The notes under the pieces are model-generated. The model made no database searches and had not been told where the DNA came from. It saw nothing but the letters and a program-made list of their open reading frames with translations. This document shows, piece by piece, positions 17,064 through 26,582 of a DNA stretch of 64,000 nt. Within the stretch, counting starts at the first letter, position 1; each line of letters begins with the position of its first letter. Source of the DNA: Pseudomonas vlassakiae (GTDB lineage: Bacteria; Pseudomonadota; Gammaproteobacteria; Pseudomonadales; Pseudomonadaceae); NCBI RefSeq assembly GCF_014269035.2, contig NZ_JABWRP020000002.1, positions 62,001 to 126,000 on the forward strand, read 5' to 3'. The position numbers and the translations under genes are program-made.

Positions 17064-17323
17064 CTCAAAACTGGACAGCGCGATGGCAAAACGCTGGCTT
17101 TGCTAGTCCTATCTAAGCCACACGTGGCTGGGGCTGTGCTCCAAGGTCCGGAAAAGGGATAGGTGATTGTTGATAGGGCCGCAGATCCGGCCCGTTCTGG
17201 TTTTGTAGGGGTTGGTGAGGCGAGGGGCGCAAGCCAATCAGCGCGCCTGAAGAACCTCACGAAACACATCCGGGCGAGAAGCCGCAATGTGCAGAAGAGA
17301 CCGCGCTGCCCCCGACGGCATAC

Positions 17324-17425
17324 GTCAGGGTCGTTGGCCAGATAGGACATGAATGCCCCGTGCTCTTCCTCGCTCCAGTAGTTGGGCCATTGCCTGGAGA
17401 ATAGTGGCGCTTCAATGATCGTCAG
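17324..17425 (-). pseudogene. Fragment of a RelE/HigB-like toxin
   Basis: Reading the minus strand from a CTG at 17425 gives 34 codons that resemble the N-terminus of the HigB/RelE-like family: IIEAPLFSRQW, then SEEEHGAFMSYLANDPD. Family members continue with a GDV-PGSGG-RK-RW block; here the frame loses all similarity after DPD, and no XRE antitoxin gene follows. I read this as a decayed toxin-antitoxin remnant. The assignment rests on a short match from memory and could be wrong. Confidence 0.35.
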
Positions 17426-17437
17426 CCTACTGCAACC

Positions 17438-17454
17438 CTACGTCTTTGACGTAG
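17438..17454. promoter_or_regulatory. Operator-like palindrome near the toxin fragment
   Basis: CTACGTC-TTT-GACGTAG is a perfect 7-3-7 inverted repeat, 12 bp upstream of the fragment's putative start. Autoregulated toxin-antitoxin operons often carry such a site at this position. It would be a relic if the module is dead. Confidence 0.4.
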
Positions 17455-17565
17455 ATATTTTGCTTTGCCTACCTGAGATCAAGAAGCGGGAGGTTGTATC
17501 GAGGGGTTGCTGAGAGGGTGGTTGGGTTCGAGATCGCCGGGGGCTGCACAGCAGCCCCGGCGATC

Positions 17566-18855
17566 TTAAATGCTCAGCCGCACTGCCAGCGCCGCCAAGG
17601 TCACCAGCAGCACCGGCACTGTCAGCAGCACGCCAACCTTGAAGTAATACCCCCAGCCAATCGTCACCCCCTTGCGCGCCAGCACATGCAGCCAGAGCAA
17701 GGTCGCCAGGCTGCCGATCGGCGTAATCTTCGGCCCCAGGTCGCAGCCGATCACGTTGGCGTAGATCATCGCCTCGCGGACCACGCCGTGCGCCTCGCTG
17801 GCGTGGATCGACAGTGCGCCGATCAGCACGCTGGGCAGGTTGTTCATCACCGAAGACAGCAGCGCGGCAATCAGCCCGGTGCCCAGCGATGCAGCCCACA
17901 GGCCATGCCCAGCCAGGCCGTTCAGCACCTGGGTCAGCGAGTCGGTCAGGCCGGCATTGCGCAGCCCGTAGACCACCAGGTACATGCCCAGCGAGAACAC
18001 CACGATGTGCCACGGCGCCTCGCGCAGCACGCGGCGGGTCATGATGACGTGGCCGCGCGCAGCCACCGCGAACAGCACCAGCGCCCCCGCAGCGGACACG
18101 GCGCTGACCGGGATGCCAAGCGGCTCCAGCACGAACAACCCGGCCAGCAGGCCCACAAGCACTACCCAGCCGACGCGGAAGGTAGCGCGATCGCGGATGG
18201 CCAGGGCCGGTAGCTTGAGGTCCTCGGCAGTGTATCGGGCCGGGATGTCACGGCGAAAATACAACCCCAGCACCAGCAGCGTGGCCGCCACCGCCACCAG
18301 GTTCACCGGCACCATCACCGAAGCGTAGGCATTGAAACCGAGGCCGAAGTAGTCCGCTGAAACAATGTTCACCAGGTTCGACACGACCAACGGCAGGCTG
18401 GCGGTGTCGGCAATGAAACCGGCACCCATGACGAAGGCGAGGGTTGCTGCGGGTGAGAAACGCAGGGCCAGCAGCATCGACATGACGATCGGGGTGAGGA
18501 TCAGCGCTGCCCCGTCATTGGCGAACAATGCCGACACTGCAGCCCCCAGCAGTACCATGAAAGCGAACAGCCTGCGCCCGTCGCCGCGCGCCCAGCGTGC
18601 CACGTGCAGCGCTGTCCATTCGAAGAAACCGGCCTCATCCAGCAACAGGCTGATGACGATCAGGGCGATGAAGGTGCCGGTGGCGTTCCAGATGATCGCC
18701 CACACGGTGGGGATGTCCTGCACCGAGACCACCCCGAACAACAGCGCCAGCACGGCGCCAAGGCTGGCGCTCCAGCCGACGCCGAGGCCCTTGGGTTGCC
18801 AGATGACCAGGGTCAGGGTGAACAGGAAGATCAGTGCGGCTGGGAGCATGGGCAA
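17566..18855 (-). CDS. arsB: Arsenite efflux permease ArsB
   Basis: A 429-residue inner-membrane arsenite/antimonite antiporter, the same length as E. coli ArsB and alike throughout ([68 protein letters not shown]). About 12 membrane helices. The N-terminus is MPM or MLP; both ATGs are close. No arsR, arsC or arsH lies next to it, so it appears as an orphan. Without ArsA it would run on the proton motive force. Metalloid specificity is inferred from the family. Confidence 0.92.
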   Translation of the reverse strand: MPMLPAALIFLFTLTLVIWQPKGLGVGWSASLGAVLALLFGVVSVQDIPTVWAIIWNATGTFIALIVISLLLDEAGFFEWTALHVARWARGDGRRLFAFMVLLGAAVSALFANDGAALILTPIVMSMLLALRFSPAATLAFVMGAGFIADTASLPLVVSNLVNIVSADYFGLGFNAYASVMVPVNLVAVAATLLVLGLYFRRDIPARYTAEDLKLPALAIRDRATFRVGWVVLVGLLAGLFVLEPLGIPVSAVSAAGALVLFAVAARGHVIMTRRVLREAPWHIVVFSLGMYLVVYGLRNAGLTDSLTQVLNGLAGHGLWAASLGTGLIAALLSSVMNNLPSVLIGALSIHASEAHGVVREAMIYANVIGCDLGPKITPIGSLATLLWLHVLARKGVTIGWGYYFKVGVLLTVPVLLVTLAALAVRLSI

Positions 18856-19001
18856 GGGATTCGTTGAGGGAGTGGGTCGACGTGAAGCGTCTGTGGGTTG
18901 TACCTGAAATCGTACCTTTCAACTACAAGGATGACTGGCCAATGGATGGTCAGGGTCGCTCGCGAGCAGCTGAAAACGCCGATCAGGGCAAACGGCAGTC
19001 G

Positions 19002-19577
19002 CTAGTGCAGGACACCGCGATGGTCCAGCCACGCTTCGAAGCGGGTAAAGGTGTCGATGGCGGCCTGCATTGTTGTGGCCTGTTCTGCAGCCGGTGCCCG
19101 GCCAAGCCGCTCCAGGAAGCTTCGCCAGTAGCTGCCCGTTCGTTCGCCATACACGTCGAGAAAGGCTGCACCGCTGTCGTGGCCGATGCCCAGCCGCTCG
19201 GCCATTGCCCGCTTGAGCACCTGGCCACCCAGGGTCGAGCCCTCCAGCACGTACATCACGCCCAGTGCGCTGGCCTCGTCGCGGATGGCCGGCAGTGCCT
19301 GGCACAGCGGCAGGGCGCCGATGTCGGCTTCACTCAGGCCCAGGGCCAGCAGGTCGCGGGCCAAGGTTGGGGCCTTGTGGCGCTCTCGTCCCTGGTAATC
19401 GCTCAAGCGATGTTCCAGGGGAAGGTGAAAACCGTAGTAGGCCTGCAGCAGGCGCCGATAGTCAGCGCTATCGAAGCCTGGGCTGAAGAACGGCAGGCGC
19501 GCCTCCAGCGACTTGTGGCAGTCACGGGTGCCTTCGCGCAGGGCGAGCAGCAAAGGGCTGGGCGTAGTGGTGGGCAT
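19002..19577 (-). CDS. Biliverdin-producing heme oxygenase
   Basis: A 191-residue heme oxygenase that would open heme to biliverdin, iron and CO. The proximal His lies in DCHKSLEARLPF near residue 20, and the distal helix is GVMYVLEGSTLGGQVL. Relatives are the HemO/PigA iron-acquisition enzymes and BphO, which supplies chromophore to bacteriophytochromes. No heme-uptake gene, Fur box or phytochrome gene is visible nearby, so the physiological role is open. It is monocistronic on the minus strand. Confidence 0.85.
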   Translation of the reverse strand: MPTTTPSPLLLALREGTRDCHKSLEARLPFFSPGFDSADYRRLLQAYYGFHLPLEHRLSDYQGRERHKAPTLARDLLALGLSEADIGALPLCQALPAIRDEASALGVMYVLEGSTLGGQVLKRAMAERLGIGHDSGAAFLDVYGERTGSYWRSFLERLGRAPAAEQATTMQAAIDTFTRFEAWLDHRGVLH

Positions 19578-19702
19578 CGATCTGGCTCTGGTGGCATTTC
19601 GCCTAGGTAGGAGTGGCGATGCTAACTCGACGTTCCGCCCTGGCGTGACTTTGTTGCGGTAAAAAAGTGGCTGGCATGTTAAACCAGTCGGCCTGACTTT
19701 TA

Positions 19703-20257
19703 ATGAAGAACGCCTTGGTGAAAGCCGTACGCCTGACCTTGCTCTGCCATGCCCTGACCCCGGCCCAGAAAAGCGCGCGCCTGGCGCAGCCCGACGACGG
19801 CATTTTGCCTTTGGCCCTCGAGTCCTTGGCGTCTACTCCCGGCATGCAGCTGCTGGCTGCGCCTGAGCGGCGCGCTCAGGAAACGGCGCTGCGCCTCTCA
19901 TCGCAGGTGCAGAGCGTACCGGCATTGGCCGATTGCGCGCTTGGCGATTGGCAGGGTTTGCCACTCAAACAGTTGCAGGCCGAGCAGCCTGAGGCGTTGG
20001 CGCTGTGGCTCGACGACCCGCTCAGTGCGCCCCCTGGCGGTGAGTCGTTTGCCCAGGTGTGCGAGCGTGTAAAGGCATGGTTGATGGCCTTCGACAGGCC
20101 GGGTGAGTGGCTGGCGGTGACTCACCCCTGGGTGATCCGCGCTGCACTGGTGGCGGTGCTGGAATGCCCGCTGGCTGCCGCACAGCGTATCGATGTGCTG
20201 CCGTTGTCGCGGGTCGAGTTGAGCTTTGCCGGGCAGTGGCGCTTGCGTCTGGGTTGA
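19703..20257 (+). CDS. Histidine phosphatase superfamily protein with altered catalytic motif
   Basis: A 184-residue RHG-family protein. The phospho-acceptor His16 and a second conserved His (AVTHPWVIR) are present, and Arg57 fits the usual R-A-x-x-T site. But the signature R-H-G reads Cys15-His16-Ala17, the second H-G reads His-Pro, and the usual GxWEG reads GDWQG. Catalysis may be weak or lost, or adapted to another substrate. LLCH variants recur in pseudomonads, so this is probably a family feature, not a local mutation. It sits convergent with the TauE-like permease (19 bp apart). Confidence 0.75.
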   Translation: MKNALVKAVRLTLLCHALTPAQKSARLAQPDDGILPLALESLASTPGMQLLAAPERRAQETALRLSSQVQSVPALADCALGDWQGLPLKQLQAEQPEALALWLDDPLSAPPGGESFAQVCERVKAWLMAFDRPGEWLAVTHPWVIRAALVAVLECPLAAAQRIDVLPLSRVELSFAGQWRLRLG

Positions 20258-20276
20258 GCAAGCGCCGGTTGCCAAA

Positions 20277-21062
20277 TCAGAACACCAGCTTGTAGCCGAT
20301 CAGCAGCAACATGGTCGCCAGGCAAGGGCGCAGGACGCGATCCGAGATCCGCCCGGTGAGGTGGCTGCCAAGGTAGATGCCCGGCAGCGAGCCCAGCAGT
20401 AGGTAACCCAGCAGCGACCAGTCCATGTTGCCCATGCCGGCGTGGCCGATACCGGCAACCAGGGTCAGGGGGACGGCATGGGCGATTTCGGTGCCAACCA
20501 GGCGACGGGTGGCCAGGAACGGGTAGAGCAGGAACAGCGCCACGGTGCCCAGGGCGCCGGCGCCGATCGAGGTCAGGGTGACCATGACGCCCAGCAGTAC
20601 GCCGGTCAGCACAGTGAGAACATTCAGGCTGCGGTCGCTGAGGTGATAGTGGTCACCTGCATGACGGCTGGCGAACGCTTGCAGGCGCGACTTGAACAGG
20701 ATTGCCAGGGCGGTGAGGATCAGCACCACCGCCAGGCCCTGCTTGATAATGGCGTTCAGCGCCGTGGTGTCGGTGTGCAGGGTGCTGAGGAACCACAGGG
20801 TCAGGGCTGCCGCCGGTACGCTACCGAGGCTGAGCAGGCCGGTGATCTTCCAGTCGATGTTCTTCTGCCGGGCATGCACCCAGACGCCACTGCCCTTGGT
20901 GATCGCCGCATACAACAAGTCGGTGCCCACGGCAGTCGCCGGGTTGATGCCGAACCACAGCAGGATCGGGGTCATCAGTGAGCCACCGCCGACGCCGGTC
21001 ATGCCGACGATGAAACCCACAACCAGTCCGGCAATGGTGAAACCGAAAGAACCTACATCCAT
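20277..21062 (-). CDS. TauE/SafE family sulfite or anion exporter
   Basis: A 261-residue membrane protein with about eight helices, arranged as two repeats with the hallmark GMTGVGGGSLMTPIL near the N-terminus and GVMVTLTSIGAGALGTVAL in the second half. The family (formerly DUF81) moves sulfite, sulfoacetate or related anions across the inner membrane; the substrate here cannot be told from sequence. Monocistronic, minus strand, convergent with the histidine phosphatase. Confidence 0.85.
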   Translation of the reverse strand: MDVGSFGFTIAGLVVGFIVGMTGVGGGSLMTPILLWFGINPATAVGTDLLYAAITKGSGVWVHARQKNIDWKITGLLSLGSVPAAALTLWFLSTLHTDTTALNAIIKQGLAVVLILTALAILFKSRLQAFASRHAGDHYHLSDRSLNVLTVLTGVLLGVMVTLTSIGAGALGTVALFLLYPFLATRRLVGTEIAHAVPLTLVAGIGHAGMGNMDWSLLGYLLLGSLPGIYLGSHLTGRISDRVLRPCLATMLLLIGYKLVF

Positions 21063-21207
21063 ACGCTACTCGACTGCCCAGCTTTGCCCGTTATCGGATG
21101 GGTGCCAGCATATAGGGAGTTTTTATAGCCAAATAGACTTGTTCGTTATTAGGTTATAACCGTGATAGCTGGTGGGGGCCTGGCTGGTGATTGCCGGCGC
21201 CTGGGAG

Positions 21208-21235
21208 ATCGAGCGCCGCGCGGGCGGCGCTCGAT
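21208..21235. repeat. GAGCGCCGC hairpin repeat, copy 1
   Basis: ATCGAGCGCCGC (21208-21219) pairs with GCGGCGCTCGAT (21224-21235) around GCGG. The same sequence recurs in the opposite orientation at 32650-32671, so it belongs to a dispersed family distinct from the classic P. putida REP. Confidence 0.75.
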
Positions 21236-21278
21236 TTCGGCCCCAACAAAAGCCTCAAACCCTACGCAAAGGCGCCCC

Positions 21279-23165
21279 TCAGATGCGGAAGCTGCCCACC
21301 AGCTGCTTCAGCCGCCCGGCCTGTTGAGCGAGCGCGTCGCAATGCTGCAGGGTCTGGTTGAGGTTTTGCACCCCTTGCTGGTTCAGCGCGTTGATCTGGG
21401 TGATGTCCAGGTTCAGGCTCTCGACCACTGCGGTCTGCTCCTCGGTAGCGGTGGCCACCGATTGGTTCATGCCGTCGATTTCACCGATGCGCTCGGTGAC
21501 ACTGGCCAGGCGTTCACCGGCCTGGTTGGCCACCTGCACGGTCTGTTCGCTCGATACCTGGCTGGTATTCATGGTGTGCACCGCCTCACGCGAGCCCACC
21601 TGCAGGCTGGTGATCATGCGGTGGATTTCCTCGGCCGATTCCTGGGTGCGGTGTGCCAGGTTGCGTACCTCGTCGGCGACCACGGCAAAGCCGCGTCCGG
21701 CCTCACCGGCGCGGGCGGCTTCGATGGCGGCGTTGAGCGCCAGCAGGTTGGTCTGCTGGGAAATGCCCTTGATCACGTCGAGAATCTTGCCGATCTCATC
21801 GGTGCTGGCATTGAGGGTTTCGATCTGCTGGCACGATTCGCTGATGCGCTGGGAAAGTGCAGTCATGGCGCTGATCGCCTGCTCGACCACTTCACGGCCG
21901 CCGTGGGCCTGTTCACTGGCACCGCTGGCGTGTTGCGAGGCGTCGGCCGCATTGCGGGCGATTTCCTGGGTCGCCGCGCCCAGCTGGTTGATGGCCGCGG
22001 CCACGCTGTTGGTGCGCATGCTCTGTTCTTCGGAGCCGATGATCGAGGCGTTGGAGGCGTCGACGACTTTTTCCGACAGGTCGTGCACCAGGCGGGTGGC
22101 CGAAGAGACTTCGCTGATCGAGGTGTGGATACGCTCGACGAAGCGGTTGAACGAGCTGGCCAGTTCGCCGAATTCGTCCTTGTGCTGCACCTCGAGCCGG
22201 CGGGTCAGGTCGCCTTCACCTTCGGCAATGTCACGCATGGCGCGGCCCATGGTGGTCAGCGGGCGCATCAGCACCGGGATCAGCAGGCCCAGCAGCACGG
22301 CGATGGCGACCACGGCGATGAGCATGGCGATGATCGCTGAAGTTCGGAACTGGCTGAGTGCAGCGTAGGCTTTGTCCTTGTCGATCGACAGGCCGATGTA
22401 CCACTGCGCCGACGGCAGGCCGGCCACCGGGGCGAACGAGATCAGCCGTTCCTGACCGTTGAGGGTGACGTCCTGCATGCCAGCGGCCACCCGCAGGCCG
22501 CTGCCGGGGTAGATGTCCTTGAGGTTCTTCATCAGCTGGTCTTTGTCCGGGCTGACGATCACCTGGCCACTGCTGTCGGCGAGGAAGGCGTGGCCGATGC
22601 CACCGAAGTCGACCGAGTTGATGATCTCGACCAGGGTGTCGAGGGTCAGGTCACCGCCGACCACGCCGATCAGCTCGCCGTTACGCTTGCTTTTCACCGG
22701 TACCGCGATGGTGACCATGAGGCCACCGACTGCGCCCTGGTAGGGGGCGGTGAGCACAGTCTGGCCGGCGCTGGCCGCGCTGCTGTACCACGGCCGCTGG
22801 CGAGGGTCGTAGCCGGCCGGCATCTGTGTGTCAGGGCGCTGGGTGAAGGCGCCGTTGGCCTGGCCCAGATAGGTGAAAAGGAAATTTCGCGTATAGGAAG
22901 GCTGCTCGATCAGCCCGCCCAGGGTCTCTCCTGCCCCTTGTTCGGCAATGTCCTGCGCCAGGTTTTCCAGCACCAGGATGCGCCCGCTCATCCAGTTCTG
23001 CACGCTGCTGGCAGTCAGCGCGCCAGACTGTTGCACGGACGATTCGATATTCTGGCGAAGGGTGTTGCGTTGCAGGTAATCGTTGTAGAGCGTGAACAGT
23101 GCAAAGGCCAGCACCACGACACCGCAGGCGCTGAGAAGGATCTTGTGGCGAAATTTCAGGTTCAT
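21279..23165 (-). CDS. mcpA: Methyl-accepting chemotaxis protein, dCache amino-acid type (McpA/PctA-like)
   Basis: A 628-residue chemoreceptor. In order: helix TM1 (about 9-28), periplasmic double-Cache domain (about 35-275), TM2 (about 283-310), HAMP, and a cytoplasmic signalling domain whose hairpin tip is [21 protein letters not shown]. The Cache domain carries the known amino-acid-binding pattern: Tyr, Arg (+5), Trp (+7), Tyr (+8) in YDPRQRPWY, and the later Asp in VGGDLTLD. L-amino acids are therefore the likely ligands. Length and sequence resemble P. putida McpA and P. aeruginosa PctA; which paralogue this is cannot be settled here. There is no C-terminal CheR-docking pentapeptide. Monocistronic. 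Confidence 0.85.
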   Translation of the reverse strand: MNLKFRHKILLSACGVVVLAFALFTLYNDYLQRNTLRQNIESSVQQSGALTASSVQNWMSGRILVLENLAQDIAEQGAGETLGGLIEQPSYTRNFLFTYLGQANGAFTQRPDTQMPAGYDPRQRPWYSSAASAGQTVLTAPYQGAVGGLMVTIAVPVKSKRNGELIGVVGGDLTLDTLVEIINSVDFGGIGHAFLADSSGQVIVSPDKDQLMKNLKDIYPGSGLRVAAGMQDVTLNGQERLISFAPVAGLPSAQWYIGLSIDKDKAYAALSQFRTSAIIAMLIAVVAIAVLLGLLIPVLMRPLTTMGRAMRDIAEGEGDLTRRLEVQHKDEFGELASSFNRFVERIHTSISEVSSATRLVHDLSEKVVDASNASIIGSEEQSMRTNSVAAAINQLGAATQEIARNAADASQHASGASEQAHGGREVVEQAISAMTALSQRISESCQQIETLNASTDEIGKILDVIKGISQQTNLLALNAAIEAARAGEAGRGFAVVADEVRNLAHRTQESAEEIHRMITSLQVGSREAVHTMNTSQVSSEQTVQVANQAGERLASVTERIGEIDGMNQSVATATEEQTAVVESLNLDITQINALNQQGVQNLNQTLQHCDALAQQAGRLKQLVGSFRI

Positions 23166-23309
23166 GTTTCGAGACCTTGAGCCAAGGATGGGAAGGGCGC
23201 CGCGTGCTTGTGGCGAAAAGGCGAGTCCTGTCCTACGTGTTATCGGCGCGCTTGGTAAAAGGTTGAAACAATTAGCTATTTGCCTGGCACACCGACGACG
23301 GACGGTGGG

Positions 23310-24188
23310 CTAGCCCGCGGCCAGCAGCTCGATCAGCAGGCGAGCGCCCTGGTGCAGCGGGTGCTGCTTGCGCCAGAAAACATGGATTGGCAGCTGCAGT
23401 TCGTTGCGGGTATTGCCAAATTGCAGGCGCACCAGGCGCTCGGCCGCGACCAGCGGCGCGACCCGGGCCAGTGGCAGGTCGCCCCAGCCAAGGCCGGCTT
23501 CGACCATCTGCAGGGCCAGGTCGAAACTGTCGGTGGACCAGTGCGTGGCGCCGATCAGTGGGCGTGGGTCGAGCAGTGGCAGGTCGCGGCTGCGGACCAG
23601 GATCTGGCGCACATTGACCAGGTCCTCGAGGTAGTGGATACGGCCTTCGAGCAGGGCCGGGTGGGTGGGTGACAAGGTGGCCACCAGCGTTTCCATGCCG
23701 ATGTGCTGGAAACTGCGCCGGGCATCGACCTGCAGGCCGGCAAAGGCCAGGCACAGGTCGACGCGCCCGCTGTCGAGCAACTGCAGGGCTTCTTCCTGGG
23801 GAGCGCTGAGCAACTGGATGTCGAGCAACGGGTAGCGGGCGCCGAGGTTGGCGATGGCGGCGAGCAACGGCCGATGGTCGATATCCGGGACCACAGCGAG
23901 GGTAAGGCTGCTTTCCAGGCCCTGGGACAGTTCCAGCGCGTGCACCTGCAGCAAGCCCAGTTGCTCGGCGATCAGCCGTGCATGGGGCTCGAGTGCCAAC
24001 GCCTGGGCGGTGGCGCGGACTTCGCGCGAGCCGCGCTCGAACAGCGTGTAGCCCAGCTCGGCTTCGAGGTTGCCGATGGCCATGCTCACCGCCGAGGGCA
24101 CCCGGTGCAAGGCGCGGGCAGCGGCGGAAAACGAGCCGCGGTCAAGCACGGCGAGAAACAGCTGGATGTTGTCGCTGGAAAAGTTCAT
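23310..24188 (-). CDS. LysR family transcriptional regulator
   Basis: A 292-residue LysR-type regulator: winged helix-turn-helix at residues 1-60 (FLAVLDRGSFSAAARALHRVPSAVSMAI), then a periplasmic-binding-fold effector domain. It is divergent from the PACE efflux gene, with about 97 bp between the starts, an arrangement common for PACE pumps and their LysR activators such as AceR. It therefore probably controls the efflux gene in response to a cationic ligand; that is inference from arrangement. Confidence 0.85.
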   Translation of the reverse strand: MNFSSDNIQLFLAVLDRGSFSAAARALHRVPSAVSMAIGNLEAELGYTLFERGSREVRATAQALALEPHARLIAEQLGLLQVHALELSQGLESSLTLAVVPDIDHRPLLAAIANLGARYPLLDIQLLSAPQEEALQLLDSGRVDLCLAFAGLQVDARRSFQHIGMETLVATLSPTHPALLEGRIHYLEDLVNVRQILVRSRDLPLLDPRPLIGATHWSTDSFDLALQMVEAGLGWGDLPLARVAPLVAAERLVRLQFGNTRNELQLPIHVFWRKQHPLHQGARLLIELLAAG

Positions 24189-24285
24189 GTGCGCCTCCTG
24201 TCAGTCAATCTGAAGGCTGCTGACTTTTCCTGTCAAGCCAGGTGAATCATCCTTGCGCTGTTGAAATCGACCCATGAGGTAACCC

Positions 24286-24714
24286 GTGCAGGGCGTCAAA
24301 CGCAAACTGATCTACGTGACCGCCTATGAACTGATCGGCCTGTGCATGTCGACGCTGGGGCTGGCCTACCTGTCCGATACCCAGGCTTCGCACACCGGGC
24401 CGCTGGCGGTGATGATCACCACCATCGCCATGCTCTGGAACCTGATCTACAACAGCCTCTTCGAGTACTGGGAGAGCCGCCAGGCCACCCGTGGGCGCAG
24501 TGTGGCGCGGCGGGTGGCGCATGCCATCGGTTTTCAGCTGACCTTGGTGGTGTACCTGATTCCGCTGATTGCCTGGTGGCTGGACATGAGCCTGGTGGAG
24601 GCGTTGCTGGTGGACCTGGCGTTCATCATTCTGATCCCTTGCTACACCTTCGCCTACAACTGGGCGTTCGACCGGATCTTTGGTTTGCCGGCTTCGGCCA
24701 TGGCCGCAGCCTGA
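24286..24714 (+). CDS. PACE family biocide/polyamine efflux transporter
   Basis: A 142-residue membrane protein with four helices in two bacterial-transmembrane-pair repeats, the hallmark of the AceI/PACE family, which exports chlorhexidine, acriflavine and short diamines. Glu15, essential in AceI, is present (YVTAYE, counted from the start). Other conserved blocks: WNLIYNSLFEYWE and YTFAYNWAFDRIFGLP. The start is GTG at 24286, with GAGGT upstream. It is divergent from a LysR regulator. Confidence 0.88.
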   Translation: MQGVKRKLIYVTAYELIGLCMSTLGLAYLSDTQASHTGPLAVMITTIAMLWNLIYNSLFEYWESRQATRGRSVARRVAHAIGFQLTLVVYLIPLIAWWLDMSLVEALLVDLAFIILIPCYTFAYNWAFDRIFGLPASAMAAA

Positions 24715-24733
24715 TGCTGGTTGGCATGAGTAG

Positions 24734-25798
24734 CTAGGGTAGGCGAATCAGCAATGATTCCTGGGCGGCTGGTGCTGGCCGCTGCGGTGTCTGCTGCTCC
24801 ATGGATGGCTGGGGCGCGGTGGCCAGCAGGCTGTCCTCGACCTGCCCCGACAAGTAGTACACCCCCGCCAGGGCGCCGCTCTGACGGTTCTCCATCAGCT
24901 CCTGCCATTCCTGGTTGAGCGCGACATTGAGGATGACCCGCAGTTGCTCGACCATCTGCGGCTGGTCACGGTTGTGGGACATGATGCCGTAGCCGGTCGC
25001 CGCGATCGAAATCATCGCGCCGGCCACCTTGCCCACGGCACTGGCGACGGCACTGGCGATGCCGCGAGGCGCCAGGGTGGCGCCGAGCTTCTCACTGGCA
25101 TTGGTGGCCACGGACGACAAGCTTACATCGGTTTTCCCCGGGCCTTTGGCGGCCTGCTTGTGCAAGTGCTCGCGCAACGCCAGCCAGGCTGGTTGCTGCT
25201 CTAGCGGCTTGGCCCGCAGCAATTGATAGAGCGAGGCATTGCGGGCGGGTGGCGGCCCCAGGTTGATCGCCGGGATGCGATTCAGGCGCTGGCTGAACTG
25301 CTCGGGCGGCGCATGGTAGCGCTGGATGATCGCTGGCAGTTGCTGGCCGAACAGTTGCACGTACAGCTCGCAGGCACGATCGCGGATGCCTTCGGGGTTG
25401 ATCTGTTCGGCCACGGGTTCGATCACCCGCTCGTGGTACTGCTCCTGCAGGTACAACGCCAGGCGCTTCTCTGCAGGCTCGCGGCCTTCGCCGCTGTCGA
25501 GCTTGTACCAGGCCACCTTCATGGTCAGCCATTGTTGGGTCCAGTAACCGGTGAACCACGGGATGAAGTCGTTTTCGGTGCGTTGCTGCACCTGTTCCTT
25601 CCATACCCGCATCGAGCGCCGTGCATAGTCGTTGGCCGAGCCGGCCGCGCCGACCGAGGCCTCGATCAGCTCCTGGTCGATGCGCTGCCAGCTGGCGGGG
25701 TCGAGCACCGCTGGCGGGGGCGGGGCCGGCGGGCGTTTGCCTGCGCAGCCGGCGATAGCCAGCAAGAGGCACAGCAGGACCAGCAATCGTCGGCTCAC
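24734..25798 (-). CDS. Putative lipoprotein of unknown function
   Basis: I do not recognise the family. The product begins with basic residues, a hydrophobic stretch and the lipobox IAGC, followed by a Pro-rich linker, so it is likely an outer-membrane lipoprotein. The start is set at GTG 25798 (VSRRLLVLL); an upstream ATG at 25834 adds 12 residues. The body is alpha-helical with a hydrophobic Ala/Gly-rich segment (about 254-280, SAVASAVGKVAGAMISIAATGYG) that might insert in a membrane, followed by a Gln/Pro-rich C-terminus. Convergent with the PACE gene. Confidence 0.7.
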   Translation of the reverse strand: MSRRLLVLLCLLLAIAGCAGKRPPAPPPPAVLDPASWQRIDQELIEASVGAAGSANDYARRSMRVWKEQVQQRTENDFIPWFTGYWTQQWLTMKVAWYKLDSGEGREPAEKRLALYLQEQYHERVIEPVAEQINPEGIRDRACELYVQLFGQQLPAIIQRYHAPPEQFSQRLNRIPAINLGPPPARNASLYQLLRAKPLEQQPAWLALREHLHKQAAKGPGKTDVSLSSVATNASEKLGATLAPRGIASAVASAVGKVAGAMISIAATGYGIMSHNRDQPQMVEQLRVILNVALNQEWQELMENRQSGALAGVYYLSGQVEDSLLATAPQPSMEQQTPQRPAPAAQESLLIRLP

Positions 25799-25885
25799 TC
25801 GGCTGCCTCCCGGGGGTAGAGGCGGGGTGGTCACCCGAGTATAGGGCGCAGCTCAGGGGGCTGCCGTGCAGCCTATCGGCCGTGG

Positions 25886-26566
25886 TCAGTCCAGCTCGAG
25901 CTTGTCTTCCAGTCGGTCGAGATGATCATGCATCAACGCCAGGGCCGCCTCCGCATCACCGGCTTCCACGGCATCGATGATCGCGGCGTGTTCCTCCCAG
26001 GCGCAGTGGTCGCAGCAAGGCGATTCATAGCGGGCGATGATCAGCGAAGTCATGGGTACCAGGCCGTTGAGGAAGCGCGCCAGCGGCGCATTGGCCGCCA
26101 CCTGGGCGAGCTTGAGGTGAAACTCGCCACCCAGGCGGATTGCGGCGCAGCGCTCACCGCGTTCGTGGTGCTGGCGCTCGCGCTCGACCAGTTGGCGCAG
26201 CTGGCGAACCTGCACCGGCCGTGCGCGTTGCGCGGCCAGGCTGATCAGGGTGGTTTCGGCCAGGCGCCGGGCGCTGAGTACCTGGCGCGCCTGCTGCGGG
26301 TCGGGCGCAGCCAGGTGGGCAGTGTGGCTGGGGCGCTGCACCACCACTTGCTGGTCCGACAGGCGCCCGAGCACCCGGCGGATCACCGTGCGGCTGACGC
26401 CAAAGGCATTCCCCAGGGCCTGTTCGGGCAGCAGGCTGCCAGGTGGCAGGCGCTGTTCGAGGATCGCGTCGAACAGGCGCGGGTAGATCTGCTCGGCCGA
26501 CAGGCGGGTCTCGCCAGCGGCGAGCAGGGCAGGCAGGCGGGGGGCGGCGTGGGCGCAGGCGGTCAT
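25886..26566 (-). CDS. GntR family (FCD) transcriptional regulator, second copy
   Basis: A 226-residue FadR-subfamily regulator: N-terminal winged helix (about 20-85, LGNAFGVSRTVIRRVLGRL) and an FCD ligand domain with metal-binding His positions (GEFHLKL, EEHAAIID, MHDHL). An unusual YESPCCDHCAWEEH stretch places three Cys beside the metal site. The ATG at 26566 is chosen because the longer frame runs into the neighbouring GntR gene. It lies 16 bp downstream of another FCD regulator and probably shares a transcript with it and the DctA-like transporter. Confidence 0.85.
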   Translation of the reverse strand: MTACAHAAPRLPALLAAGETRLSAEQIYPRLFDAILEQRLPPGSLLPEQALGNAFGVSRTVIRRVLGRLSDQQVVVQRPSHTAHLAAPDPQQARQVLSARRLAETTLISLAAQRARPVQVRQLRQLVERERQHHERGERCAAIRLGGEFHLKLAQVAANAPLARFLNGLVPMTSLIIARYESPCCDHCAWEEHAAIIDAVEAGDAEAALALMHDHLDRLEDKLELD

Positions 26567-26582
26567 GGTCGCTCTCCAAGGG

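Larger units (their letters stand above)
17064..17565. other. Gene-poor region between umuC and arsB
   Basis: These 502 bases hold no intact gene I can support. They contain a decayed toxin-like fragment on the minus strand (17324-17425), a 17-bp operator-like palindrome (17438-17454) and a GGGCCG/CGGCCC stem near 17172-17189. A 60-codon plus-strand frame at 17163 and a 180-codon minus frame running into umuC look like chance. Confidence 0.55.

Noticed and set aside
16808-17350. A 180-codon minus-strand frame reaching from the toxin fragment into umuC
   Set aside because: Most of it is antisense to umuC; only the first codons coincide with the toxin-like fragment, which continues upstream of this frame's start.
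19578-19702. Fur box upstream of the heme oxygenase
   Set aside because: No sequence resembling GATAATGATAATCATTATC in the region, so iron control is not claimed.
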